From assembly GCF_904846285.1 (NCBI RefSeq), contig NZ_CAJHAD010000014.1, positions 17,443-81,442 of the forward strand: DNA of 64,000 nucleotides, in the 5' to 3' direction. Each line of letters begins with the position of its first letter. Position 1 is the stretch's first letter. This document shows, piece after piece, positions 8,595 to 17,942 of this stretch. Made by a program: the position numbers and the translations under genes. The DNA comes from Psychrobacter immobilis. Its GTDB lineage: Bacteria; Pseudomonadota; Gammaproteobacteria; Pseudomonadales; Moraxellaceae. The notes under the pieces were generated by a model that did not search any database, had not been told where the DNA came from, and saw only the letters and a program-made list of their open reading frames with translations.

Positions 8595-11408
8595 ATGAAT
8601 TATTATAAGGATGCTGATAGCACCGAAACCCAAGAATGGCTGGAAGCGTTTGAGTCCGTTATCAAACATGCCGATAAGGATCGGGCGCAGTTTTTATTAA
8701 AAGCGTTATATAACATGGCAGTACAAGAAGGGCTGCCATTTAACCGTCTTGATACCGCTTATATCAATACCATCGCCGTCGAAGATGAGCCAATGTACCC
8801 AGGTGATTTAACGATTGAGCGTAAAATTCGTGCTTTGATTCGCTACAACGCCTTGGCAATGGTGATGCGCGCTAATAAAAATGATGATGATTTAGGCGGT
8901 CACTTAGCGACCTTCGCTTCAAGTGCGACTCTTTATGAGACAGGCTTTAACCATTTCTTCCGTGCTGCCAGTGATCATTTCGGCGGTGACATGATTTATT
9001 ATCAAGGTCACTCAGCGCCTGGTATTTATGCGCGCTCTTATCTAGAAGGTCGTCTGACCGAAGAACAGCTGGAAAACTTCCGCCGTGAAGTCGGCGGCAA
9101 GGGTCTTTCGAGCTATCCGCATCCTTACTTAATGCCAGATTATTGGCAGTTCCCAACCGTGTCGATGGGCTTGGGTCCGATTATGTCCATTTACCATGCG
9201 CACGTGCATCGCTATATGGAAAACCGCGGTTTGCTAGAAAAAGAAGATCGCAAGATTTGGACGTTCTTGGGTGATGGCGAAACCGATGAGCCAGAAAGCT
9301 TGGGTGCGATTTCTCTCGCCGGTCGTGAAAAACTGGACAATTTAATTTGGGTGGTCAACTGTAACTTACAGCGCCTTGATGGTCCTGTGCGTGGTAACGG
9401 CAAGATTATTCAAGAGCTTGAGTCGGTATTCCGCGGCGCTGGCTGGCGCGTGATTAAGGTGGTTTGGGGCGGTCAATGGGATAGCTTGTTAGATAAAGAT
9501 ACCACCGGCGTGCTTAAATATCGTATGGAAGAAGCGGTCGACGGTGAGTATCAATTATATGAAGCCCGTACGCCTGAATTTACGCGCAAAGAGTTTTTTG
9601 GTAAATATCCAGAGCTAGAAGAGATGGCAAACGAGCTGTCTGATCATGATATTTCGCGCTTAAACCGCGGTGGTCATGATCCAATGAAAGTCTATGCTGC
9701 CTTTAGTGAAGCCATGAAAACCAAAGGTCAACCGACCGTTGTCTTGGTAAAAACTGTTAAAGGTTATGGTTTGTCTACCCAAGCACAAGCGGTAAATAAA
9801 TCGCATCAAATCAAAAAGCTCGATCATGAAGCTTTGATGTATTTCCGTGACCGTTTTGATTTGCCATTTACCGATGACGAATTACAGACGTTACCGTTTT
9901 ATCGTCCAAAAGAAGATTCGCTGGAGATGAAGTACCTAAAAGGTCGCCGTGAAGCCTTGGGTGGTCATCTGCCCAATCGCCGTAGTGGTCATATACCGCT
10001 CAATATTCCAGATTTGTCTATTTTTGATCGTGTGCTTAAAGGTAGTAATGGTAAAGAGCAATCGACTACCATGGTGTTTGTACGTCTGCTATCTGCCATG
10101 TTAAAAAATAAAGACATTCAAGACCGCGTTGTGCCTATCGTTCCTGATGAAGCGCGTACTTTTGGTCTAGAAGGTATGTTCCGTCAATTGGGCATTTACT
10201 CGGCTTCTGGGCAAAAATATACCCCAGAAGACAGTGAAGCCTTAATGGGATATAAAGAAGCCATCGATGGTCACATGCTAGAAGAAGGTATTAATGAAGC
10301 GGGTGCGATGAGTACGTGGATTGCACTGGCAACCAGTTATTCTGTCAATGCTTTACCGATGATTCCGCTTTATATTTACTATTCTATGTTTGGCTTCCAG
10401 CGTGTTGGTGACTTGGCATGGGCGGCAGGTGACTGTCAGGCGCAAGGGTTCTTACTTGGTGCAACGGCCGGTCGCACCACGCTAAATGGCGAGGGCTTAC
10501 AGCATCAAGACGGTCATTCACAAATTCTATTTAACGTCGTACCGAACTGTGTCACTTATGACCCTTGTTTCGGCTATGAGCTGGCAGTGATTATGCATGA
10601 TGGTCTACGCCGTATGTATGGCGAGGGCGAGCGTATTTATTATTACCTGACCTTGATGAACGAAAACTACGAACAACCTGCCATGCCAGAAGGCGTCCAA
10701 GAAGGCATTAAACGTGGTATGTATTTGTTAGAGGACAACGGTTCAAGCCAAGTTCAGCTGCTAGGTTCAGGCGTTATTTTACGCGAAGTGCAAAAAGCGG
10801 CCAAAATATTACAAGATGAGTTTAATATTTCATCTAACGTCTGGAGTGTGACCAGCTTTAATGAGCTAACTCGTGATGGTATGGCTTGTGATGATTATAA
10901 CCGCCTACATCCAATGGATGAAGAAGTGGTGCCATGGGTCACCGAACAGCTTGCTCCACACGAAGGTATCGTCGTAGCGGCGACAGACTATATGCGCAAT
11001 TATCCAGAACAAATCCGTGCATGGTTACCTGACAATCGTCCTTATACGACTTTAGGTACTGATGGCTATGGTCGCTCGGACACCCGTGAGCAATTACGTA
11101 GCTTCTTCCACGTAGATGCCGCACACATCGTGGTTGCAACGCTTAAGCGCTTAGCCGATGAGGGTGAAGTTGAGATGCGTCTGGTAAAAGATGCGATTTC
11201 AAGCTTTGGTATCGAAGCCGATCAACCGCCTGCATGGCAGCAACAGCCTCATTATGATCATTTCCCAGATGCGCCAGCCCCTGACAATGTCAATCCGAGC
11301 CCTGTACCAGAGTTTGTCGATGAAGATGATGATGAGATAAGTAGCGAAGGTCGCGCAGAAGACCCAGCCGACGCCGCTTTACTCAATGATGATGACGTCA
11401 AAGAATAG
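8595..11408 (+). CDS. aceE: Pyruvate dehydrogenase E1 component (homodimeric type)
   Basis: 937-aa thiamine-diphosphate enzyme that decarboxylates pyruvate and acetylates the lipoyl arms of E2, feeding acetyl-CoA to the TCA cycle. The ThDP/Mg motif GDGETDEPES starts at about residue 226 and ends with NLIWVVNCN about 25 residues later. The substrate-channel region LNGEGLQHQDGHS is at about 630. Compared with E. coli AceE (887 aa) there is a strongly acidic C-terminal extension (VDEDDDEISSEG to LNDDDVKE) of about 35 residues. The aceF gene starts 39 bp downstream, so they form one operon. No pdhR regulator or lpd gene is adjacent. Confidence 0.97.
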   Translation: MNYYKDADSTETQEWLEAFESVIKHADKDRAQFLLKALYNMAVQEGLPFNRLDTAYINTIAVEDEPMYPGDLTIERKIRALIRYNALAMVMRANKNDDDLGGHLATFASSATLYETGFNHFFRAASDHFGGDMIYYQGHSAPGIYARSYLEGRLTEEQLENFRREVGGKGLSSYPHPYLMPDYWQFPTVSMGLGPIMSIYHAHVHRYMENRGLLEKEDRKIWTFLGDGETDEPESLGAISLAGREKLDNLIWVVNCNLQRLDGPVRGNGKIIQELESVFRGAGWRVIKVVWGGQWDSLLDKDTTGVLKYRMEEAVDGEYQLYEARTPEFTRKEFFGKYPELEEMANELSDHDISRLNRGGHDPMKVYAAFSEAMKTKGQPTVVLVKTVKGYGLSTQAQAVNKSHQIKKLDHEALMYFRDRFDLPFTDDELQTLPFYRPKEDSLEMKYLKGRREALGGHLPNRRSGHIPLNIPDLSIFDRVLKGSNGKEQSTTMVFVRLLSAMLKNKDIQDRVVPIVPDEARTFGLEGMFRQLGIYSASGQKYTPEDSEALMGYKEAIDGHMLEEGINEAGAMSTWIALATSYSVNALPMIPLYIYYSMFGFQRVGDLAWAAGDCQAQGFLLGATAGRTTLNGEGLQHQDGHSQILFNVVPNCVTYDPCFGYELAVIMHDGLRRMYGEGERIYYYLTLMNENYEQPAMPEGVQEGIKRGMYLLEDNGSSQVQLLGSGVILREVQKAAKILQDEFNISSNVWSVTSFNELTRDGMACDDYNRLHPMDEEVVPWVTEQLAPHEGIVVAATDYMRNYPEQIRAWLPDNRPYTTLGTDGYGRSDTREQLRSFFHVDAAHIVVATLKRLADEGEVEMRLVKDAISSFGIEADQPPAWQQQPHYDHFPDAPAPDNVNPSPVPEFVDEDDDEISSEGRAEDPADAALLNDDDVKE

Positions 11409-11447
11409 CCAAAAGACAAGGCAAACATAATACAAGGAGAATTACGG

Positions 11448-13238
11448 ATGGATATTAAAGCCCCCGATTTGGGTGTCGATAGCGCCGAAGTCAGTGAGAT
11501 TATGGTCGAAGTTGGCGACGTTATTGCAAAAGATGACAATATTATTTTATTGGAATCTGATAAAGCCTCAGTAGAAGTACCAAGCTCGGCTGCCGGTAAA
11601 GTAACTAAGATTAGCGTGGCAGTTGGCGACCAAGTGAGCGAAGGTATGGTGCTTATTGAGCTTGAAAGCGATACTGATTCTGATAGCCAAAATGACAGCC
11701 AAAGCACTGACACAGAAAACAAAACAGAATCTGGCACTGATAAACAAAATGAGTCGCAGGATAATCAGTCAGTCGAAAAGCAAAGCGATACTGATACTAA
11801 AGCTAACGCAGTTGAGGCAAATACTTCTCAACCTGCCAAACAAGCAAGTGAGCAAGCAGGCGAGCAAGTAGGAAAATCAACCACTCATGCTTTGCCCGAT
11901 TTAGGTGTTGATGAAGCGCAAGTGTCTGAGATTATGGTCAGTGTCGGTGATATCGTCACTGCTGATCAATCCATTTTGCTTATTGAGTCTGATAAAGCAT
12001 CGGTTGAAGTACCAGCGCCAGAAGCTGGCAAGGTCGAAAAAATATTGGTGCAAGCCGGTGATATGGTCGCGAATGGTCAAGACTTTATCGTCATTATTGC
12101 TGAAGGTGCAGCTAGCACGAGTACGGCAAATGAGAGTAAAGCAGAGGCTTCTGAATCGCAAGCATCAAAACCTGCTGACCCAACTAATAAAACTGAATCA
12201 GCTGAGCAGTCTGCTAAGTCGCAAACGACTGGCGAGCCCAAAAAAGCCGCTAAATCTACGACTAATACGAACGCTACAAATGCTAAGCTGAGCGAAGCAC
12301 AAGTCAACGAAAAAATGGTCGATATCTATGCCGGTCCTGCTGTGCGTAAGCTTGCGCGTCAGCTAGGGGTTGATATCTCCCAAGTGACGGGTTCGGCGCT
12401 TAATGATCGTATCTTAAAAGAAGATTTATTTGCGCATGTAAAAGATAGCTTGAATACGCAAAAAGTAGCACCTGCAAGTAGCAATGGAGTTAGCTCAAGC
12501 CTACCAAGCTTACCTGATATGAGTAATACTGAAATATGGGGTGAAACCGAAGTACAAGATTTAAGCCGCCTACAAAAAGTGTCGATACCGCAGCTTAATT
12601 ATAATACCTTATTGCCGCAAGTGACGCAGTTTGACTTGTCTGACATCACAGAAACTGAAAAGTTACGTGGTGAGCTTAAAGGTGCTATGAAAGCGGAAGG
12701 TATTGGCTTCACTATTTTAGCTTTTGTTGTCAAAGCGACTGCTTACGCATTGACTCAGCATCCGCGTTTTAACAGTCATTTGAGCGACGATAATACCCAA
12801 ATTATTTTACGTAAGAGTGTCAATATGGGTATTGCAGTAGCGACTGATGACGGTTTAATTGTACCTGTTATCAAAAATGTGCAAGATAAAGGGCTTAAGC
12901 AGATTGCCGTTGAAATTGGGGAACTTGCGGTTAAAGCGCGTGATAAGAAGCTCACGACTAAAGACTTGCAAGGCGCGAGCTTTACGATATCTAGTCAAGG
13001 TAACTTAGGTGGTACTGCATTCACACCATTAGTAAATTGGCCACAAGTGGGTATCTTAGGCGTATCAGAAGCCAGTATGCAGCCGCGTTGGAATGCAACT
13101 AAGCAAACCTTTGAGCCGCGTTTGATGTTGCCGCTATCATTGTCTTATGACCATCGGGTGATTAATGGCGCCGATGCCGCGGTATTTACCCGTTATATCG
13201 CAACATTATTGGCGGATCCACGTCGGATTTTGCTATAG
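11448..13238 (+). CDS. aceF: Dihydrolipoyl acetyltransferase (E2 of pyruvate dehydrogenase)
   Basis: 596-aa core protein of the pyruvate dehydrogenase complex. It has two lipoyl domains, each with the lipoylation signature ESDKASVEVP (Lys39 and Lys183), separated by Ser/Asp/Gln/Lys-rich flexible linkers. A peripheral subunit-binding domain lies at about 290-330 (AGPAVRKLARQLGVDISQV). The C-terminal catalytic domain carries YDHRVINGADAA, with active-site His569. Two lipoyl domains is fewer than the three of E. coli. The ribosome binding site AAGGAGAA precedes ATG. It is cotranscribed with aceE and followed by two hairpin terminators. Confidence 0.97.
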   Translation: MDIKAPDLGVDSAEVSEIMVEVGDVIAKDDNIILLESDKASVEVPSSAAGKVTKISVAVGDQVSEGMVLIELESDTDSDSQNDSQSTDTENKTESGTDKQNESQDNQSVEKQSDTDTKANAVEANTSQPAKQASEQAGEQVGKSTTHALPDLGVDEAQVSEIMVSVGDIVTADQSILLIESDKASVEVPAPEAGKVEKILVQAGDMVANGQDFIVIIAEGAASTSTANESKAEASESQASKPADPTNKTESAEQSAKSQTTGEPKKAAKSTTNTNATNAKLSEAQVNEKMVDIYAGPAVRKLARQLGVDISQVTGSALNDRILKEDLFAHVKDSLNTQKVAPASSNGVSSSLPSLPDMSNTEIWGETEVQDLSRLQKVSIPQLNYNTLLPQVTQFDLSDITETEKLRGELKGAMKAEGIGFTILAFVVKATAYALTQHPRFNSHLSDDNTQIILRKSVNMGIAVATDDGLIVPVIKNVQDKGLKQIAVEIGELAVKARDKKLTTKDLQGASFTISSQGNLGGTAFTPLVNWPQVGILGVSEASMQPRWNATKQTFEPRLMLPLSLSYDHRVINGADAAVFTRYIATLLADPRRILL

Positions 13239-13272
13239 GTTTTATGATTATTTAAAAATAGTATGAATCATG

Positions 13273-13300
13273 AAAAGACTGTCTACGGGTGGTCTTTTTT
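13273..13300 (+). terminator. Terminator of the aceEF operon
   Basis: AAAAGACT (13273-13280) pairs with GGTCTTTT (13291-13298) around a 10-nt loop and runs into TTTT. It lies 35 bp past the aceF stop. Confidence 0.6.
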
Positions 13301-13340
13301 ATATCTGTTATTTCACTAAATTATAGATAAATGACAGATA

Positions 13341-13373
13341 TAAAGAAGCCAGCTATTAAGCTGGCTTCTTTTA
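13341..13373. terminator. Bidirectional terminator between aceF and ompW-like gene
   Basis: A perfect 12-bp stem AAAGAAGCCAGC / GCTGGCTTCTTT with loop TATTAA has an A run on one side and a T run on the other. It is suited to end both the rightward aceEF transcript and the leftward OmpW transcript. Confidence 0.85.
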
Positions 13374-13406
13374 TTTATGCCGTTCAGTCTATAGCAATGG
13401 GCTATA

Positions 13407-14042
13407 TTAGAACTGTTTTACAAAAGCAACACCATAAACCCAAGGGCTGATATCGATTTCACCAATATCTGCACCGTTTAAAGTAGCATCAGTTTTGATG
13501 TCCATATAACGGGCATCAATACGGAAAGACTCGGTAGGAGCAAATGGGATATCAAGACCAATATGACCAGCAACACCAACGCTATCGTCAAGTTTTAACT
13601 CAGTACCTGGGACATTGGCTTTCTCTTTAAAGAAAGTCGTGTAGTTCACACCAACACCAACAAATGGTTTCACATTCATAGGCATGTTATAGCCGTCGAA
13701 GTGGTATTGTAGTGAAAGAGTCGGTGGTAAATGTTGAGTTCTACCTGTGATTTCACTACCATTTGCATCAGTTAAAGTGAAATCATGATGAAATGGAATA
13801 GCCGCTAGTAGTTCAACACCAACGTTATTAGCGATAAAGTATTCGCCACTGATGGTTGGACGTACATCGCCGTCAACATCTACAGCATAATTTGTATTAC
13901 CTATAGTGACGTTACCGTTATCGCTTTTAGGATCAACATAGTGTGCGCCGGCAGCGACTGACCAAGTACCAGCAGGTACAGCAAAAGCAGTGGTCATAGT
14001 AAGGGCAGTTGCAGCAGCTAAAACTAGGGATTGTAGTTTCAT
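13407..14042 (-). CDS. ompW: OmpW-family outer membrane protein
   Basis: 211-aa precursor. A signal peptide (MKLQSLVLAAATALTMTTAFA) is followed by an eight-stranded beta-barrel typical of OmpW: AGAHYVDPKSDNG, GVELLAAIPFHHDF, LPPTLSLQYHF, VKPFVGVGVNYTTFF and a C-terminal aromatic Phe (VAFVKQF) used for Bam recognition. OmpW barrels form narrow hydrophobic channels and often respond to osmotic or oxidative stress. I chose ATG 14042 because GAGGAA sits 7 nt before it; the upstream in-frame ATG at 14060 lacks such a site. Firm family assignment. Confidence 0.9.
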   Translation of the reverse strand: MKLQSLVLAAATALTMTTAFAVPAGTWSVAAGAHYVDPKSDNGNVTIGNTNYAVDVDGDVRPTISGEYFIANNVGVELLAAIPFHHDFTLTDANGSEITGRTQHLPPTLSLQYHFDGYNMPMNVKPFVGVGVNYTTFFKEKANVPGTELKLDDSVGVAGHIGLDIPFAPTESFRIDARYMDIKTDATLNGADIGEIDISPWVYGVAFVKQF

Positions 14043-14324
14043 CGTTTGATTCCTCAACATAATAGATGATTATTGGTCAGTTTCTAATGAGGGATGACAT
14101 TAGTGACCGATACACAATGTTATAGTTATTGTTAACTCGTAACATTATCTCTCTATTATAATACAAAAACCTTACCAAAAGTAAGGCATTGCATAGAAAG
14201 TAGTAATATTTATATTTTAAGTTACAGTTGCGATTGATGTGATAGGTTAAATTAAGGTCTATTTTTTAATCAGTTTTAATTTTTCGCTTTTTCTACTATT
14301 TGCTAAAGGTTCTGGTTACATATT

Positions 14325-14552
14325 ATGCTTGGCTATTGTAGTAATTCTCCACTGCGCTGTGAAAATGCCCGTTCAATCAAACTGTTAAACCAAATTGATT
14401 CGTGTTGTCCTAAATGTGGTTTATTCTTATTACCTGCGCAAAATTTAAGCGGTCAATTAAGAGCTGATGAGCGCTTTCTACGCTTGGTCTTTTTTGTGAT
14501 TGCTATTATATTGTTAGCGGCAACCTACATTTATTATCTAAATTTTGTATAA
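14325..14552 (+). CDS. Small zinc-ribbon / single-pass membrane protein
   Basis: 75 aa. The N-terminal half has six Cys residues: Cys5 and Cys12 near the start, then CCPKCG, which could form a zinc ribbon. Residues about 52-72 (RLVFFVIAIILLAATYIYYL) make one transmembrane helix. The beginning MLGYCSNSPLRCENA followed by CPKCG resembles, from memory, the N-terminal module of larger Moraxellaceae envelope proteins, so it may be a free-standing or truncated version. The downstream K+ channel ends in its own CPHCG motif. Function unknown. Confidence 0.55.
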   Translation: MLGYCSNSPLRCENARSIKLLNQIDSCCPKCGLFLLPAQNLSGQLRADERFLRLVFFVIAIILLAATYIYYLNFV

Positions 14553-14592
14553 TCGTGACTGCTGATGGATAAATCAAAGTAAAACCAGCTTT

Positions 14593-14622
14593 GATACTTT
14601 TAATTTTGATACTTTTAATTTT
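14593..14622. repeat. 15-bp perfect tandem duplication upstream of the K+ channel gene
   Basis: GATACTTTTAATTTT occurs twice head-to-tail (14593-14607, 14608-14622). It lies about 125 bp before the channel start, in the likely promoter or leader. Confidence 0.8.
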
Positions 14623-14746
14623 AAAAGCAATCCATCACTAATTTTCTAAGAAAAACCATATTTTTAGAATCAATTCAGCTATTCATCGATTGTCCATACT
14701 TGGCTTTTATTCATATAAGACCGGTCTAAAACCGCATAGGGACGCC

Positions 14747-15727
14747 ATGCTACTCCAATCTATACGGCGCTTGCGTCTTTTTGTCTATAACATTCTACAA
14801 AACGATGAGCATGACACGCTCTTTAGTCGCTATGTTGACTACTTCCTCATTCTTTTGATCATGGCGAACGTGACCGCGGTCATCGCTGAATCTGTAGATA
14901 ACTGGTACTATCCGTATCAAGAGTATTTTACTTGGTTTGAAAATTTCTCGATTATCGTATTTTCTATCGAATATTTGCTCAGGCTATGGAGTGTTGCTGA
15001 AGCGAAACCGGACAATACCACGTGGCGTCAGCGCTGGGAATGGCTAAAAAGTCCATCGGCTTTGATTGATATCATTGCGATTGCGCCTGCATTCTTGAAT
15101 TTCTTTGTCAGTATCGATTTACGCTTCTTACGTATCTTACGTCTGTTTCGCATACTTAAGCTCACCCGTTATTTTGCTTCCTTACGTATTTTATTGGTGG
15201 TTATCAGTAAGGAAAAAGGCTCGTTTCAAGCGGTCCTTTTTATCTTGATTATTATGATTGTGACGGCATCGAGTGGGATTTATTTGGTCGAAAACCACGC
15301 GCAGCCAGACGAGTTTGAATCGATACCCAAAGCCATGTGGTGGGCGGTGGTCACCTTAACGACGGTTGGCTACGGCGATGTAACGCCTATCACCAATGCC
15401 GGTAAGATATTGGGTGCAATTATTACCATATTAGGTGTCGGTCTGGCTGCATTACCAGCCGGTATTTTGGCGACAGGTCTGGCAAATGAGCTCAGTCAGC
15501 GCCGTGAAGAGCTTGAGCAAGATTTTCGCGGACAATTGGTCGATAGTGATTTTGATTTGGTACAGAATCAGATGATGATTGAGAAAATCCGCCGCGAGCT
15601 TGGTTTGGATAAGGAGCAAGCACAAGAGATTGTGCTGCAAGTATTGCGTGAGCAAGAGCTGGAACGCCGTGAAAGGGAAGTGCGGCAAAAGAATTTTTGC
15701 CCGCATTGCGGTGAGCCGTTAGAGTAA
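14747..15727 (+). CDS. Voltage-gated-type potassium channel
   Basis: About 326 aa. Six-helix ion-transport domain: S1 near YFLILLIMANVTAVI, an S4 with regularly spaced Arg (RFLRILRLFRILKLTRY), and a pore with selectivity filter TTVGYGD at about 205-211. After S6 a charged coiled coil of about 90 residues leads to a C-terminal CPHCGEPLE, half of a zinc ribbon. It should be a tetrameric inner-membrane K+ channel resembling KvAP. ATG 14747 is preceded by AGGGA; the TTG further upstream (14690) is less plausible. A terminator follows. Gating and physiological role are inferred from the family only. Confidence 0.9.
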   Translation: MLLQSIRRLRLFVYNILQNDEHDTLFSRYVDYFLILLIMANVTAVIAESVDNWYYPYQEYFTWFENFSIIVFSIEYLLRLWSVAEAKPDNTTWRQRWEWLKSPSALIDIIAIAPAFLNFFVSIDLRFLRILRLFRILKLTRYFASLRILLVVISKEKGSFQAVLFILIIMIVTASSGIYLVENHAQPDEFESIPKAMWWAVVTLTTVGYGDVTPITNAGKILGAIITILGVGLAALPAGILATGLANELSQRREELEQDFRGQLVDSDFDLVQNQMMIEKIRRELGLDKEQAQEIVLQVLREQELERREREVRQKNFCPHCGEPLE

Positions 15728-15799
15728 TATTGAAGTTTAAACATTTTTCTTAAAGGTGATTCTTAAGAGCAGCTCTTAAATCAAAAGTTTTTAGTTTAA

Positions 15800-15840
15800 A
15801 AAAAGGGTGAGACGTTATTAAATGGCGTCTCACTCTTTTC
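15800..15840. terminator. Bidirectional terminator between the K+ channel and TerD-like genes
   Basis: AAAAGGGTGAGACG (15801-15814) pairs with CGTCTCACTCTTTT (15826-15839) with one G-T pair and an 11-nt loop. It lies between convergent genes with suitable A and T runs on both sides. Confidence 0.85.
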
Positions 15841-15881
15841 ATTTTATAAGCAGAAACCAATCCTACCTTTCTATATTAATG

Positions 15882-16541
15882 TTAAATCCCTTGCGGAATG
15901 GGCAGGGCGCGTGCTAATTCATGCGCCACTTCTTGCGCGGCTGTGGATAAATCTAACGCAGGCAGGGGTAGGTTTTGTAAAGTCAAATGCCAGTCATCCA
16001 CCTCTCGGCGCAAGTGCGCCACCCAAAGCGTAATGCAATCACGCGGCAGCTGCTTTAAATTAACTTCAAAAGAGCGGTTGCCTTCATCATCGCTTAAATG
16101 AATCTCACCTTTTTTGACTCTGCCGAAAGGCTGTCCATGATAAGAGTTAGCAAGCAAAGCGATATGAGTAATGTGCGCGGGGATTTTATCTAAATAAAGC
16201 CGGATTTGCTCTTGGTCAAGGGGTGCAAGGTACATCGCTTGCTCACCGCGATCTTTGCCATTGAGGCTATCGCCTTGATGCTTGACCGATTCGGCTTTAT
16301 CACGTAACTGCTTAAACCAAACAATATCGCTGATGGTACAGTTATCGTCATACAGCACGCAGGCCAAGTCGATATCAATGGCGCCTTCATTTTTCTTAAA
16401 GCGCTTCTTTAAATTTTTAAATAAGCCTTTTTGCTCAATCTTGGTAAATTCATAATTTAGCGCAAAGAATAACGTTCCCGCATCTAAACCCAGCCCTCTT
16501 AAACTGTCTGAAAGTAGTGGTGATGGGATAGTGGTCGACAT
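15882..16541 (-). CDS. TerD-family (tellurium resistance / stress) protein
   Basis: 219 aa. The TerD-like beta-sandwich is visible in AIDIDLACVLYDDN, DIVWFKQLRDKAESVKHQGD and the later ITHIALLANSYHG. Acidic residues (DIDLACVLYDD, DDEGN) match the Ca2+-binding pattern of the family. TerD-type proteins are cytoplasmic and linked to tellurite, phage and envelope stress, but here a single copy stands outside any ter operon. It lies downstream of the WYL regulator on the same strand (gap about 110 bp), so the two may be cotranscribed. Confidence 0.75.
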   Translation of the reverse strand: MSTTIPSPLLSDSLRGLGLDAGTLFFALNYEFTKIEQKGLFKNLKKRFKKNEGAIDIDLACVLYDDNCTISDIVWFKQLRDKAESVKHQGDSLNGKDRGEQAMYLAPLDQEQIRLYLDKIPAHITHIALLANSYHGQPFGRVKKGEIHLSDDEGNRSFEVNLKQLPRDCITLWVAHLRREVDDWHLTLQNLPLPALDLSTAAQEVAHELARALPIPQGI

Positions 16542-16652
16542 AATATTCCTTTTGGATTTTACATGTTGAATGTTGCAATAGTTATTTTAAATATTATAAG
16601 CGTTAGGGTGTTTGAGTATGGCTATTAGATTTTCATAATCATTAATAATGAG

Positions 16653-17813
16653 CTATTTTTCTTCATAATTTATTGGTTTGTCTAATACGGCTTGATAAAG
16701 CAGCGCGGGCTTAGCATCTAATAGACCGCTACCAAAGCCACGTAACCACCAAACCAGCTGCGAGGTTAAGTTGACGGTCGCTTGTATGGTAAGCGTTTCA
16801 TCGCTATTGACGATGACTATTTGGTCGTCACTCAGCTTACTTTCCGTTAAGCTTTTGCCCGCTTGTTTGGTAAATTGTAGCTCAACCACGGTATGTTTTC
16901 CATGATCGGGCAGCTGGCTAAATAGAGGATGGCTAAAGCCCATGCCACCTGCATCTAGATAGTTATCCAATTGGAATTTATCTGGAGTTTTAGCCGCGCT
17001 TTCTAATATCTCGACGCTGGTAAATCGATGCAAAGCAAAGGTACGAATAATCATTTCTGGGTCATCGGTACGCGTTGCCAATAGGTAAATAATTACCCCG
17101 CGCTGAATGATAGCAATAGGGTTTAGGGTATATTCGCTGGCTTGTGATTTATCACTGCGGGTATAGCTGGCTTGTATTTGTAATTGATAAAATAAGGCAT
17201 GATAAATGTTGTCTTTACTTTCTAAATCAATATGCGGGGCAATTAAGGGCTGAGTTGCAGGCTCGATACGTACTCTATCAATCCAGGAATGCGTGACTTT
17301 GCTGTTTTTGAGCTGCCTGCGTGCTAAGTCAAACCAAGGGAATAGTTCATCTAAAATAACCGGCGGTAGCAGTTGGCTTAGATTGGCTTCGACCATATTA
17401 AAGGCAACTGCTTGTGACAAGTTCATATGCGGTAAGCTTTGCAGCGGCGCATCATCTTTCCAGCGCCAGCCTTGTGGATTGGCATTGTTTTTTTCGATAG
17501 GAAAGCGTTTAGCAAGAGCATTTAAGTCGCGTTGCACCGTGCGTAAACTGATATCAAAGCCTGCCAATATAAGCTGCTCGTAAACATGGGTTGTACCTAC
17601 CCAGCGATTGCGCTGCAATTGCGACAGTACTTGCCATTGCCGCGCCGTCGTCGCGGCTCCATGACGATTATCTGCTGCTTCTTCAGACGCTTTATTATCT
17701 GCATTAACTTCTTCATTTTGCTCAGTAACTTCTCTCATCACTAGCGCAGTTGCTGATTTATCAACAGCTGCTTGAGCTTGAATACTATCGGCGTCAATAG
17801 AATGTACAGTCAT
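16653..17813 (-). CDS. WYL-domain helix-turn-helix transcriptional regulator
   Basis: 386 aa. A variable acidic N-terminus is followed by a DeoR-like winged helix (about 60-115; RQWQVLSQLQRNRWV, DISLRTVQRDLNALA) and a WYL ligand-sensing domain (about 195-290; YTLNPIAIIQRGVIIYLLA, IRTFALHRFTSVEIL) with a C-terminal extension domain. WYL proteins often control stress, DNA-damage or phage-defence genes through nucleic-acid or nucleotide ligands. An AAAGGT site precedes the ATG. The neighbours are a Lon-like protease upstream and TerD-like downstream on the same strand. No defence locus is present, so the regulon remains open. Confidence 0.85.
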   Translation of the reverse strand: MTVHSIDADSIQAQAAVDKSATALVMREVTEQNEEVNADNKASEEAADNRHGAATTARQWQVLSQLQRNRWVGTTHVYEQLILAGFDISLRTVQRDLNALAKRFPIEKNNANPQGWRWKDDAPLQSLPHMNLSQAVAFNMVEANLSQLLPPVILDELFPWFDLARRQLKNSKVTHSWIDRVRIEPATQPLIAPHIDLESKDNIYHALFYQLQIQASYTRSDKSQASEYTLNPIAIIQRGVIIYLLATRTDDPEMIIRTFALHRFTSVEILESAAKTPDKFQLDNYLDAGGMGFSHPLFSQLPDHGKHTVVELQFTKQAGKSLTESKLSDDQIVIVNSDETLTIQATVNLTSQLVWWLRGFGSGLLDAKPALLYQAVLDKPINYEEK

Positions 17814-17942
17814 TAAAGATAACCTTTATTCAGTCACAGGTTTGGTTGCTAGCTTCTCTGAGTTTTTTATCAATAAGAAAAGCAAAGTCAAAGGCAAAGG
17901 CAAAACACAAAAACCAATCATCGCAGAAAAGCATGACAACGT

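Noticed and set aside
11258..11737. Minus-strand Ser/Thr-rich frame across the aceE-aceF junction
   Set aside because: Antisense of the acidic AceE tail and the AceF lipoyl domain; no ribosome binding site.
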